Shown: positions 24,715-31,640 of the stretch, piece by piece | Numbering within the stretch: position 1 is the stretch's first letter | Layout: the number at the start of each line of letters is the position of its first letter | Assembly (NCBI GenBank): GCA_021791055.1 | Contig: JAJYXI010000042.1 | Location: 1-64,000, forward strand | DNA length: 64,000 nt | Direction: 5' to 3' | Origin: Nitrospirota bacterium | GTDB taxonomy: Bacteria; Nitrospirota; Thermodesulfovibrionia; Thermodesulfovibrionales; Dissulfurispiraceae | Made by a program: the position numbers and the translations under genes | Notes under the pieces: generated by a model | Database searches by the model: none | What the model was told of the DNA's origin: nothing | What the model saw: the letters and a program-made list of their open reading frames with translations, nothing else

Positions 24715-24777
24715 TTTGTATCCTCCCCAATTTTCTTGAACTTTTATTCAGGGACACGCCCTGACATTAACTTACTC

Positions 24778-25182
24778 TCAGCCTATTCCGCTGCGGAAGC
24801 TAATCACTTCCTTGATTACATTTTTAAGTTCTACACCTAATTGATTTGCCATATCCTGCCATCCCTTATCTGATTTCCTCATGTTGGCAATATCCCTGTA
24901 AGATTTTTTTGACAGATTCGACATAATGATTATCGCAACCGTGTCTCCTGGCGGGAATTCTTTAATCAGGGTCTCGATCACATCCGGTTTCTGAACCCCG
25001 AAAAAATAGTCCTTAGCCTTTTTCTCAAATGTCTTAAGGTTCTTTGACTGGTTTTTATTAATCATCTTTACCAGTTTTTCCAATCTCTCGGACTCTGACA
25101 GCCGGGCAAAAGATGCCCCGGGCAGCAAAAACATGAAGATAAGCAGCACAACCAAAACCTTTCTGATCACTTTGATATTCAC
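24778..25182 (-). CDS. Small exported protein of unknown function
   Basis: 134 residues with a signal peptide (about 1-26, LLIFMFLLPGASFA); the rest is charged and helical. A GTG start at 25182 overlaps the stop of the RND gene (GTGA), preceded by AAGGAGGTTTGAG, so it is translationally coupled. No family recognised. Likely a periplasmic partner of the RND transporter. Confidence 0.7.
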   Translation of the reverse strand: MNIKVIRKVLVVLLIFMFLLPGASFARLSESERLEKLVKMINKNQSKNLKTFEKKAKDYFFGVQKPDVIETLIKEFPPGDTVAIIIMSNLSKKSYRDIANMRKSDKGWQDMANQLGVELKNVIKEVISFRSGIG

Positions 25183-27557
25183 CTCAAACCTCCTTTAAAG
25201 AGCCAGCCCCTCAATAGTATTATCAGGGCCGGCAGATATATTATTGTCATTAATGCACTGAGCATCATCATGCTCACGATGAAAGCTCCTACAGTTATAT
25301 AAGGCGTAAGCGGAGCAAACATCATTACAGAAAAGGCAGAGGCAAAGAGCACGGCATTGCGCATGATACCCTTGCCAGGTCTTGCAGCAGTCCATAGCAA
25401 TGAATCAGTGATGAGTGATGAGTTAGGAGTTGGTAGTTTAGAATTTACCCCCCCTTCAATCCCCCCCTTAGTAAGGGGGGGCTGGGGGGGTGACTGCTGA
25501 CTCTCAGCTAATCTCTGTCTGAACCTGCTTACAAAATGAATTGCAAAGTCCACTGCCATGCCTAAGCTGAGGCATGATAGCACCGAGATTGGCATGTCGA
25601 ATCTCTTGCCTGAAAATCCTATGACCCCATAAATGAGGAGTATGGTAAATACCAGCGGCACATAGCTTACCAATGCCCATTTAAAGGAACGGAAATTAAA
25701 CACGAGTATCACAAATACAGCAATGAGGGCAAGGATAAAGCCTTTAACCATATCCCACAGCACTTCATGGTTCCAGATGAGATTGAAATAGGCTATGCCT
25801 GCTGGCTTTAGATCAATCGGCAGCGGATTTGCCTTTTTATATTCCCCGGCAGCCTTTATAACCTCTTTCATTGCGCCTGCATCCCATGTCTTGAGCTGCA
25901 CCCATATATTTGCCTTTTTAAATGCCGGATCAACCACATTGTCGAGATCAGAGGGCTTGGCAGACATGCTGAAGAGGAAGAGATACTGTCCTACAGCCTC
26001 CTTTGTTTCAGGCACGGTGTCGAATTTCGGATCATCGTCATGAAGTACACGGTTTATTCTCTTGACATAGTCTGCTACAGAAAATGTCTTTCCCACTACC
26101 GGCAGCTTTTCGATGTGCCTCTGTAGTCCTTCGATGTATCTCATTGTCCCGGGGTTTTTGATAAAATCGTCCTCTTTCGATATTGCTACTATATAGCCGA
26201 GAGATGTGCCCCCGAGCGCGCTGTTTATCTCCCTGTCGGCAACGCGCACTTCGCTGTTCTTTTTGAACCACTCCACCATATTGTTGTTCACCACGATCTT
26301 TGATATGCCGATGACTGCCATGACAAAGAGGACGATGCCTGTAATAACTGTAGCCTTAGATTTGTAAACGCCCAGACCTGCAAGGCTTCTAAGGAATCTG
26401 GATGCCCTGCCTGTCGCCATATCCTCGCCCTGCGATGCCTTATCCAGATTGGATTCCTTCACAAACATGAACATTGCAGGGATGAAGCTGAAGCTCAGAA
26501 CCCTTAGCATCACTGTACCGAATGCCACGAGCCCGCCGAAGACCTTGACAGGAATAATGCTCATGAACAAGAGCACTCCGAAACCAGCTGCAGTTGCCAG
26601 CGCTGTGTATCGCACAGGGCGCCCCACAGCCCGCATGGTCTCTATGATTGCTGTCTTTTTATCCCTCTTCTCTTTATAGCGGAAATAAAACTCATTGAAG
26701 ATATGTATGCTGTCCGTTGCAATCGCCATCAAAAACACAGGCGCCATGGAGCTCATGATGTGAATGGGAAATCCGAGGGCTATTAATAACCCCATGCTCC
26801 ATATAATGCTCATCATAGCATCCATCATCAGCGTAACTGATAAAAATAAATCTTTGAACATCAGATATCTGACAAACAGCATTACCATCCCTGCAATTGG
26901 AGCGAATATTGCCATGAGCTTGAACATCTCTGCGCCGAAGGTATCCCTTGCAACAGGATCACCGGCTACATAGTATTTTTCATCACCTTTTTCCTTTTTT
27001 AATATCTCCCGTATCCTGTCTGCTATCTCTTTGCCGTTGGCTCCTTTTTCAAGGGGCACATAAATGGCCGTAGTCTTTCCATCCTTTGATATGATGCGGT
27101 TCAGAAAAAGGGGATTGTCATAGAGATCCTTCCGGAATGCCTTCAGCTCCCCTTCGTTCTTTGGCACATCGGTCATGAGAGGAGCTACGTGCAATATGCC
27201 TTCCCCGGCAGTTACATTTGTAATTGTCGGAAAGCTGTTCACATCCCGCGAGGCAACGCCTTTTATCCGCATAATCTCATCGGTTATTTTTTTAATCTTT
27301 CCGAGGGTATCGGCATTGACAATGCCCTTCTCATTCTTTATCCCTACTACGATCATGTCTTCGTACAGTCCGAAGGTGCGGTCAACCTCGTCATTCCATA
27401 CCCTCACATCCGATGTTGCCGGAAGCATATTCTTGGGATTCGTGTCGGTCTTCATCTTCGGGAACTGGGTCATGAAGATAAGTGTGATAATTACCGACAG
27501 AATAACCACTAATTTTGGATGTTCAACAGAAAATTCAACAAGAGAAAACTTCCGCAT
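25179..27557 (-). CDS. MMPL/RND-family transporter
   Basis: 792 residues with 12 predicted helices in two halves, each starting with one helix and a large periplasmic loop (LVVILSVIITLIFMTQFPKM then DTNPKNMLP; second half VITGIVLFVMAVIGISKIVV). This is the MMPL-type RND build used to move lipids, hopanoids or other hydrophobic cargo with proton force. Asp-containing helices (FLMAIATDSIHIFNEFYFRYKEKRD and CLSLGMAVDFAIHFVSRFRQRL) are the likely proton path. A repeat-derived insert of about 30-35 residues (including SPPQPPLTKGG) lies in frame after FRQRLAES. Neighbours are a LolA-like protein and a barrel. Confidence 0.88.
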   Translation of the reverse strand: MRKFSLVEFSVEHPKLVVILSVIITLIFMTQFPKMKTDTNPKNMLPATSDVRVWNDEVDRTFGLYEDMIVVGIKNEKGIVNADTLGKIKKITDEIMRIKGVASRDVNSFPTITNVTAGEGILHVAPLMTDVPKNEGELKAFRKDLYDNPLFLNRIISKDGKTTAIYVPLEKGANGKEIADRIREILKKEKGDEKYYVAGDPVARDTFGAEMFKLMAIFAPIAGMVMLFVRYLMFKDLFLSVTLMMDAMMSIIWSMGLLIALGFPIHIMSSMAPVFLMAIATDSIHIFNEFYFRYKEKRDKKTAIIETMRAVGRPVRYTALATAAGFGVLLFMSIIPVKVFGGLVAFGTVMLRVLSFSFIPAMFMFVKESNLDKASQGEDMATGRASRFLRSLAGLGVYKSKATVITGIVLFVMAVIGISKIVVNNNMVEWFKKNSEVRVADREINSALGGTSLGYIVAISKEDDFIKNPGTMRYIEGLQRHIEKLPVVGKTFSVADYVKRINRVLHDDDPKFDTVPETKEAVGQYLFLFSMSAKPSDLDNVVDPAFKKANIWVQLKTWDAGAMKEVIKAAGEYKKANPLPIDLKPAGIAYFNLIWNHEVLWDMVKGFILALIAVFVILVFNFRSFKWALVSYVPLVFTILLIYGVIGFSGKRFDMPISVLSCLSLGMAVDFAIHFVSRFRQRLAESQQSPPQPPLTKGGIEGGVNSKLPTPNSSLITDSLLWTAARPGKGIMRNAVLFASAFSVMMFAPLTPYITVGAFIVSMMMLSALMTIIYLPALIILLRGWLFKGGLR
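25399..25500. repeat. Dispersed palindromic repeat inserted in frame in the RND gene
   Basis: About 100 bases contain a CCCCCCTT/AAGGGGGG palindrome (about 25447-25490) next to a GATGAGTGATGAG-type repeat (about 25408-25430). Read in the RND frame they encode SPPQPPLTKGGIEGGV and a short polar stretch. The same peptide appears in unrelated proteins of many genomes as a translated repeat. Confidence 0.7.
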
Positions 27558-27570
27558 ACACCTTCCTCCT

Positions 27571-28761
27571 TTATGGCAAATTGCTTAATCCGTGTTTCAT
27601 TTTCCAGAGAAAATATCTCTCAAATCCGGCCTTAAGGGACTTAATCCAGGTGCTCTTCATGAGCACTGATTCCTGCCTCGGCGGAAGCACAGGCCTTGCC
27701 TTCATGTATGCGGCAGTATTGCCCATATCCATAAGGCATATCACCGATAACTCCTCAGGCGAAGGCGGAGCTGCATTCCTGAGTTCGGATACAATCGTTG
27801 CCGCTGCTGTCTTTGCCATTGTTACGGTCATATAACCTGTCTTTGGCACGCCTGTTGGCACAGGGGTTGACTCAGGAGGAGCAATAGCCATTGCAACGCC
27901 GATAGTGAAGATATTTTTATATTTTGTATGTCTGTAGTTTTTATCCACCGGTATGAAGCCCCTCGGATTGCCGAGTGGCGCAACAGCAGGGACACCCTTA
28001 AACGGCGGCGCTATCATGGCAAGCTTAAATGGCAGTTTTGTGCCGTCCTTAAGCCTCACCTCTGATGGCACAACCTCTTCAATGGCCTGATTTGCGAGAT
28101 ATTTTATATCCCTCTTTGCAAACTCATCCTCAACGAATCTCTTTGAATTGCCAAGTCCTCCAATGCCGAAATGGCCTACATAGGGCTCTGATGTCAGATA
28201 AAATATCGGCACCTTATGTCTTATTTTTCTTTTCCTCAGTTCTGTATCCATCTCAAATGCGAGTTCGTATGACGGCCCGAAGCAGCTTACTCCCTGTGCA
28301 GAGCCGAGGATTATGGAACCGGGTTCTTCGAGGATTTTCTTCCACGAGAGATTGGTCTTCACAGCATGATCGAGGGTGAATGTACAGTCCGTGTAACCTT
28401 TATCCGGGCCGATACCAGGAATTTCATCAAAAGAAAGATGAGGGCCTGTGGATACTATGAGATAGTCGTACGGAATCTCTCTTGCAGCAGTGAATACCTT
28501 TGATGCATCCGGCTCTATCCTTATAGCAGCCTCGTTAATAAAATCTATGCCTTTTGGCTTCAGTATCTCAGAAACCCTCAGTGTTATATCATCAGGCCTT
28601 CTATGTCCCATAATAAGCCACGGCAGAGACGGCAGGAAGACGAACCTTTCGTCATCGCTCACAACCGTTATCGTTGATTCTTTTCCGAGAAGCCTTCTCA
28701 ACTCAAAGGCAGCGGTGAGACCGCCGAAGGAGCCCCCGAGTATTGCTATTTTTGTCCTCAT
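27571..28761 (-). CDS. sqr: Sulfide:quinone oxidoreductase-type flavoprotein
   Basis: 396 residues, membrane-associated FAD enzyme of the two-dinucleotide-binding family. FAD site GGSFGGLTAAFEL (9-21). Three cysteines, C126 (YTDCTF), C160 (GVSCFGPSYE) and C342 (SVICLMD), fall close to the redox/polysulfide cysteines of characterised SQRs, and the C-terminal amphipathic region FERYFLWKMKHG fits membrane docking. It should oxidise sulfide to polysulfide and reduce quinone. It lies between DsrH and the RND gene. Subtype is not assigned; a flavocytochrome-like relative is possible. Confidence 0.85.
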   Translation of the reverse strand: MRTKIAILGGSFGGLTAAFELRRLLGKESTITVVSDDERFVFLPSLPWLIMGHRRPDDITLRVSEILKPKGIDFINEAAIRIEPDASKVFTAAREIPYDYLIVSTGPHLSFDEIPGIGPDKGYTDCTFTLDHAVKTNLSWKKILEEPGSIILGSAQGVSCFGPSYELAFEMDTELRKRKIRHKVPIFYLTSEPYVGHFGIGGLGNSKRFVEDEFAKRDIKYLANQAIEEVVPSEVRLKDGTKLPFKLAMIAPPFKGVPAVAPLGNPRGFIPVDKNYRHTKYKNIFTIGVAMAIAPPESTPVPTGVPKTGYMTVTMAKTAAATIVSELRNAAPPSPEELSVICLMDMGNTAAYMKARPVLPPRQESVLMKSTWIKSLKAGFERYFLWKMKHGLSNLP

Positions 28762-28776
28762 TACCTTCCCCCGTTT

Positions 28777-29058
28777 TTAGAACATTCCCACTACTTTGCT
28801 TTCATTGACCATAAGGTCCACAAGTCCTTCGTAGTTAATCTCTCTAATACCCTTCCCTATCTCCTCCAAACCCAATCCCCTTAGCCGTGCATCTTCATCA
28901 AGGATAAACGCTGTTCCGCAAAAACCTTCAAGCCTCTCCTTCTGTGCAAAATACACTGCATTCTGTATCAGGCAAATATCAGCAGCCATATCCCTTGCCA
29001 ATTTTACACCCCTTTTACCCTCATGGGTATCCGGTGAACTTTTGATAATTACAAGCAT
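28777..29058 (-). CDS. DsrH/TusB-like sulfur-relay protein
   Basis: 93 residues, DsrE-fold: MLVIIKSSPDTHEGKRGVKLARDMAADICLIQNAVYFAQ is typical of the DsrH/TusB family, the small subunit of the DsrEFH/TusBCD sulfur carriers. Cys at 28 and 46. Together with the DsrF- and DsrE-like genes upstream it gives a three-gene DsrE-F-H set. No dsrAB or tusA is in the window. Confidence 0.75.
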   Translation of the reverse strand: MLVIIKSSPDTHEGKRGVKLARDMAADICLIQNAVYFAQKERLEGFCGTAFILDEDARLRGLGLEEIGKGIREINYEGLVDLMVNESKVVGMF

Positions 29059-29067
29059 AAATCCTCC

Positions 29068-29421
29068 CTAAAAAATCATTGTTGTATCTGATTCATTAAT
29101 AATCTCAGCGATTTCAGAGCTGTTTGCAATAATTACCCCATCTATGATGTCATCATTCTCGAGATGCTCATCTTTTATAGAGGTTTTATCAGCATATACA
29201 TCCGCCCCCATATCAATGCAATCTTTGATCCCCGACTCGATGCTTGAATATTCGGTATTGGATGTGTCCTGCCCCTTTTTAGCTGCGTTCACACCGCCAT
29301 CTACAAGTATCAGTTTTACAGCCATGTCCTCGATTATTCCGCCGAGTGCGTGTCTTATAGCCTCTGGCGCATCAACAGTGCCGTATGGCGGTCTCCTTAA
29401 AATTATGCCTATGCTTCCCAT
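29068..29421 (-). CDS. DsrF/TusC-like sulfur-relay protein
   Basis: 117 residues. MGSIGIILRRPPYGTVDAPEAIRHALGGIIEDMAVKLILVDGGV is the DsrE/F-fold start, and the C-terminal region follows TusC/DsrF proteins. It lacks the redox Cys of DsrE, as is normal for this subunit; one Cys (SGIKDCIDMG) is near residue 68. Co-encoded with DsrE- and DsrH-like genes at 10-base spacing. Confidence 0.78.
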   Translation of the reverse strand: MGSIGIILRRPPYGTVDAPEAIRHALGGIIEDMAVKLILVDGGVNAAKKGQDTSNTEYSSIESGIKDCIDMGADVYADKTSIKDEHLENDDIIDGVIIANSSEIAEIINESDTTMIF

Positions 29422-29430
29422 AATTGCCCC

Positions 29431-29775
29431 CTATAGCCCGAAATTTAAAAAGACGGGTTTTGATTTAATCACATTGAAAAGCCCTTTTAATGAGCTCATC
29501 TCTCCACCTTCAACAGAGTCCTCTGCCGCAAGACCGCGGGTCTGCATGCATCCTGTTCATATGTCAACTTTGAGCCCCCTACCGACAAGATCTTCAAGCG
29601 CCGATAGCGACTTTGGAACCTGTCCTTTTACTATCGAAAACACGCCATCACCCGATGCAATAAGCCTCACCTTCTGACCCCTTTTCAGGGCAGCATCCGC
29701 AAGCTTTAAAATAGTGTGGGTGTTCTCAAAACTATAAGGCGTTGTTGAAAGAAACATCACAATCTCCTTTTGCAT
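29431..29775 (-). CDS. DsrE-like protein, probable selenoprotein (in-frame TGA at 29557-29559)
   Basis: The frame opens with MQKEIVMFLSTTPYSFENTH and keeps DsrE-family character (KLADAALKRGQKVRLIASGDGVF, ALEDLVGRGLKVDI), then meets TGA at codon 73. Without the stop it continues T-G-C-M-Q-T-R-G-L and on to a TAG at 29431, giving 114 residues, a normal DsrE length. Cys homologues carry C-x-x-C-x-x-x-R-G here, so U73-T-G-C76 is the expected redox motif with Sec for the first Cys. A stem-loop with one bulged U (29527-29546) lies 10 bases past the TGA, as a bacterial SECIS would. Role: persulfide/selenide carrier in the sulfur operon. A nonsense mutation or sequencing error remains possible. Confidence 0.75.
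29527..29546 (-). promoter_or_regulatory. Candidate bacterial SECIS stem-loop
   Basis: On the minus-strand mRNA, UGCAGACC (29546-29539) pairs with GGUCU-U-GCG (29535-29527) around a CGC loop, with a single bulged U. It begins 11 bases after the UGA codon. Bacterial SECIS elements sit in the same place and often carry a bulged U. The small loop is less typical. Confidence 0.5.
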
Positions 29776-30116
29776 TAATGCCTCCTTTTGCCTGGATATT
29801 TGCCTTTTTTAGTTACAGGACAGCATGCAGGAGCAGGCAGCTCCTCAATGTAGTCCTTCTTTAAAAGTTTGATTACGTCCGGGATTATGGGGTCTTTGAG
29901 GAAATAGCACCTGAGCCTCCCATCCATATAATGGTCAATAACACCATGTGTTCTTAAAATGGACAAATGCTGCGATACATTGGGCTGGCTTATCTCGAGA
30001 AACTCCTCGAAATCGCTTACGCATTTAACTCCCTTTGTCAGCTCGTCGAGTATCCTTATCCTTACCGGATGGGCAATGATTTTTAAAAGCTCTATCTTTT
30101 TGCCTAATGAACGCAT
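29775..30116 (-). CDS. ArsR-family regulator, possible thiol/persulfide sensor
   Basis: 113 residues with the winged-helix ArsR fold (HPVRIRILDELTKGVKCVSDFEEFLEISQPNVSQHLSILRTHGVI, residues 16-60). Cysteines at 32, 70, 98 and 99 (the last two in PACCPV). Sulfide-responsive ArsR proteins (BigR/SqrR) use one N-terminal and one C-terminal Cys, a pattern that fits C32 with C98/C99; a metal-sensing ArsR is the alternative. It is the first gene of the sulfur operon, and its start overlaps the DsrE-like gene by 1 base. Candidate operators overlap its promoter. Confidence 0.85.
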   Translation of the reverse strand: MRSLGKKIELLKIIAHPVRIRILDELTKGVKCVSDFEEFLEISQPNVSQHLSILRTHGVIDHYMDGRLRCYFLKDPIIPDVIKLLKKDYIEELPAPACCPVTKKGKYPGKRRH

Positions 30117-30141
30117 CTAATTATCACCTCCAATTATATGC

Positions 30142-30179
30142 TTGAATAAAAATATAATAATATTTGAATATATTGTCAA
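30142..30179 (-). promoter_or_regulatory. Promoter of the sulfur operon with two ArsR-type half-sites
   Basis: Minus strand TTGACA (complement of 30174-30179), 17-base spacer, TATATT (complement of 30151-30156). TATTCAA occurs twice, in the spacer (complement of 30164-30170) and at the probable transcription start (complement of 30142-30148), 22 bases apart. GGAGGTGA precedes the arsR ATG. The layout fits repression by the encoded ArsR protein. Confidence 0.65.
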
Positions 30180-30192
30180 GAAAAAAATATAA

Positions 30193-30216
30193 CCTAAATT
30201 AAGCGCTTCTAATTTA
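30193..30216. promoter_or_regulatory. 8-bp inverted repeat upstream of the sulfur operon promoter
   Basis: CTAAATTA-8-TAATTTAG lies about 15-35 bases upstream of the -35 box and next to the MITE-like repeat. It could be an activator or second regulator site. Confidence 0.35.
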
Positions 30217-30219
30217 GAA

Positions 30220-30386
30220 ATATAGGTCAGGTGCGGCGACAAGACTTTAAACCCCTCACTTGTAAAAAATTTATCTTGTATCCGTCATCTACTACATTGA
30301 ATGCTTGTTGGGTGATGCATTTATAATCTTTCATATACACTTAAAACAACACTTTTTAAAGTCTTTGAGCCGTGCCTGACCTATAT
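30220..30386. repeat. MITE-like element with 32-bp imperfect inverted repeats
   Basis: The left arm 30220-30251 (ATATAGGTCAGG, then TGCGGCGAC, then AGACTTTAAA) matches the complement of the right arm 30355-30386 at about 26 of 32 bases. The 103 bases between contain no gene. A short element with long terminal repeats and no ORF resembles a MITE or a decayed insertion sequence. The rest of this gap (30117-30416) holds only the promoter sites. Confidence 0.55.
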
Positions 30387-30416
30387 GAAATCACTCAACA
30401 TGGGTGTTAGATATTC

Positions 30417-31559
30417 TTACTCGTAGAGTTTTGTCTTCGAATAGAAAAACGGTTTGAGGGTCTTGAGCGCCAATACAGAAACTACAGGCTTTAACAGCCA
30501 CGATGCCCTTGATTTGCTTCCAAGGCACCGCTTGCAGTAAGGATGAACAACCTTGAACTTCTTGAACCCTTCGATTATCCTTCTTAGTTCCTCTGATGAA
30601 AGAATCTCCCTCAAAGATGCCTCTTTAAGATTCCCTATTTTTGTGCGCCCGTCAAAGTCAACGCAGCAGAGGGTAACATCTCCGTTATGTAGTATGCTGA
30701 AGTGGTCGCGCATGCCAAAACAGTATCCTGCCCATGCATCATGTATCTTTTCGTCATCGAAGGCATGCCCCCAATCTTCAAGCACATATGTCTCAAAAAA
30801 TATATTGGGATATATTTCCACTACATTCCATTTATATGAGACAAGTTTATTTATTTTCTTCAGTGCCATGTCCTTTTTACCTTTATCAACACCGAGCATG
30901 TCATAGATGCGCCCTGCCCAATATCCGAAGGTGTTTCTCAATTCCCCGGTTGATGAGATGACATGTATAGGGCCTGTCCCTTTTTCCATATCCCTTTTGC
31001 GGAATCTCGTGTTCAAAAAACGGAATTTGAAAATCGTATCTTTATGCCTTGAGTGATAAGAAGAGAAAAAATCGAGAATGCCGTTAAGATAGACATCGAA
31101 TGTCAGCGCCCTCGCCTTCCTGAGCGCAAAGGATTTCTCATCAGGCGTCTGCAGAGAAATATCAACCTGATAGAGGTCGTAGTTTAAAAGTTTTTTTCCT
31201 GCCTCGCCGCCGAGTCCTCCTCCATTGGTTGTTAGTCCTATCTTGATTCCTGTATTACGGGCATAGGAGAGAATATCAAAAAAATCCGGATGGAGTGTTG
31301 GCTCACCCATCACATGGAAGGTGATCTTTTCACATATGTTGTTTTCATGGAGTTCAGAAATTATACGCTTGGCAAGGCCGGTATCCATATAACCGTACTT
31401 CCTTTTCATCTCTGACTTGGGGCAGAATACGCAATTGAAATCGCATACATTGGTAAGTTCTATGTGAACTCTCTGAAGCGGGATTTCAATATGGCCGAAT
31501 CGCTGCTTTTTTGAAGAAATAGCTGTTGACATCTTTTTTAAGCTAACAAAAGCTTTCAC
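30417..31559 (-). CDS. Radical SAM protein with SPASM-like C-terminus
   Basis: 380 residues. The CxxxCxxC cluster motif is at C39, C43 and C46 (LTNVCDFNCVFCPK), followed by a TIM-barrel region (EPTLHPDFFDILSYA, IGLTTNGGG). The C-terminal part has more Cys (WAGYCFGM, DVTLCCVDFDG, HPYCKRCLG), typical of SPASM auxiliary Fe-S clusters. Such proteins modify peptides, sugars or cofactors; no precursor peptide or cofactor gene is adjacent, so the substrate is unknown. Confidence 0.82.
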   Translation of the reverse strand: MKAFVSLKKMSTAISSKKQRFGHIEIPLQRVHIELTNVCDFNCVFCPKSEMKRKYGYMDTGLAKRIISELHENNICEKITFHVMGEPTLHPDFFDILSYARNTGIKIGLTTNGGGLGGEAGKKLLNYDLYQVDISLQTPDEKSFALRKARALTFDVYLNGILDFFSSYHSRHKDTIFKFRFLNTRFRKRDMEKGTGPIHVISSTGELRNTFGYWAGRIYDMLGVDKGKKDMALKKINKLVSYKWNVVEIYPNIFFETYVLEDWGHAFDDEKIHDAWAGYCFGMRDHFSILHNGDVTLCCVDFDGRTKIGNLKEASLREILSSEELRRIIEGFKKFKVVHPYCKRCLGSKSRASWLLKPVVSVLALKTLKPFFYSKTKLYE

Positions 31560-31640
31560 TGGATGTCAACGAAGGCTCATAAAAATATTGCACTATTCTT
31601 TAAATAATGCTAATTTTAATACTAAGGAAGGATTTGATAG

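Noticed and set aside
27175-27588. 137-residue plus-strand frame
   Set aside because: Antisense to the start of the RND gene; no ribosome binding site.
29144-29677. 177-residue plus-strand frame over dsrF/dsrE
   Set aside because: Antisense to two recognisable DsrE-fold genes; low-complexity Ser/Pro-rich translation typical of a shadow.
29557-29775. dsrE as a truncated 72-residue protein
   Set aside because: The conserved Cys-x-x-Arg-Gly region lies after the TGA and stays in frame to a natural end, so truncation is less likely than Sec insertion.
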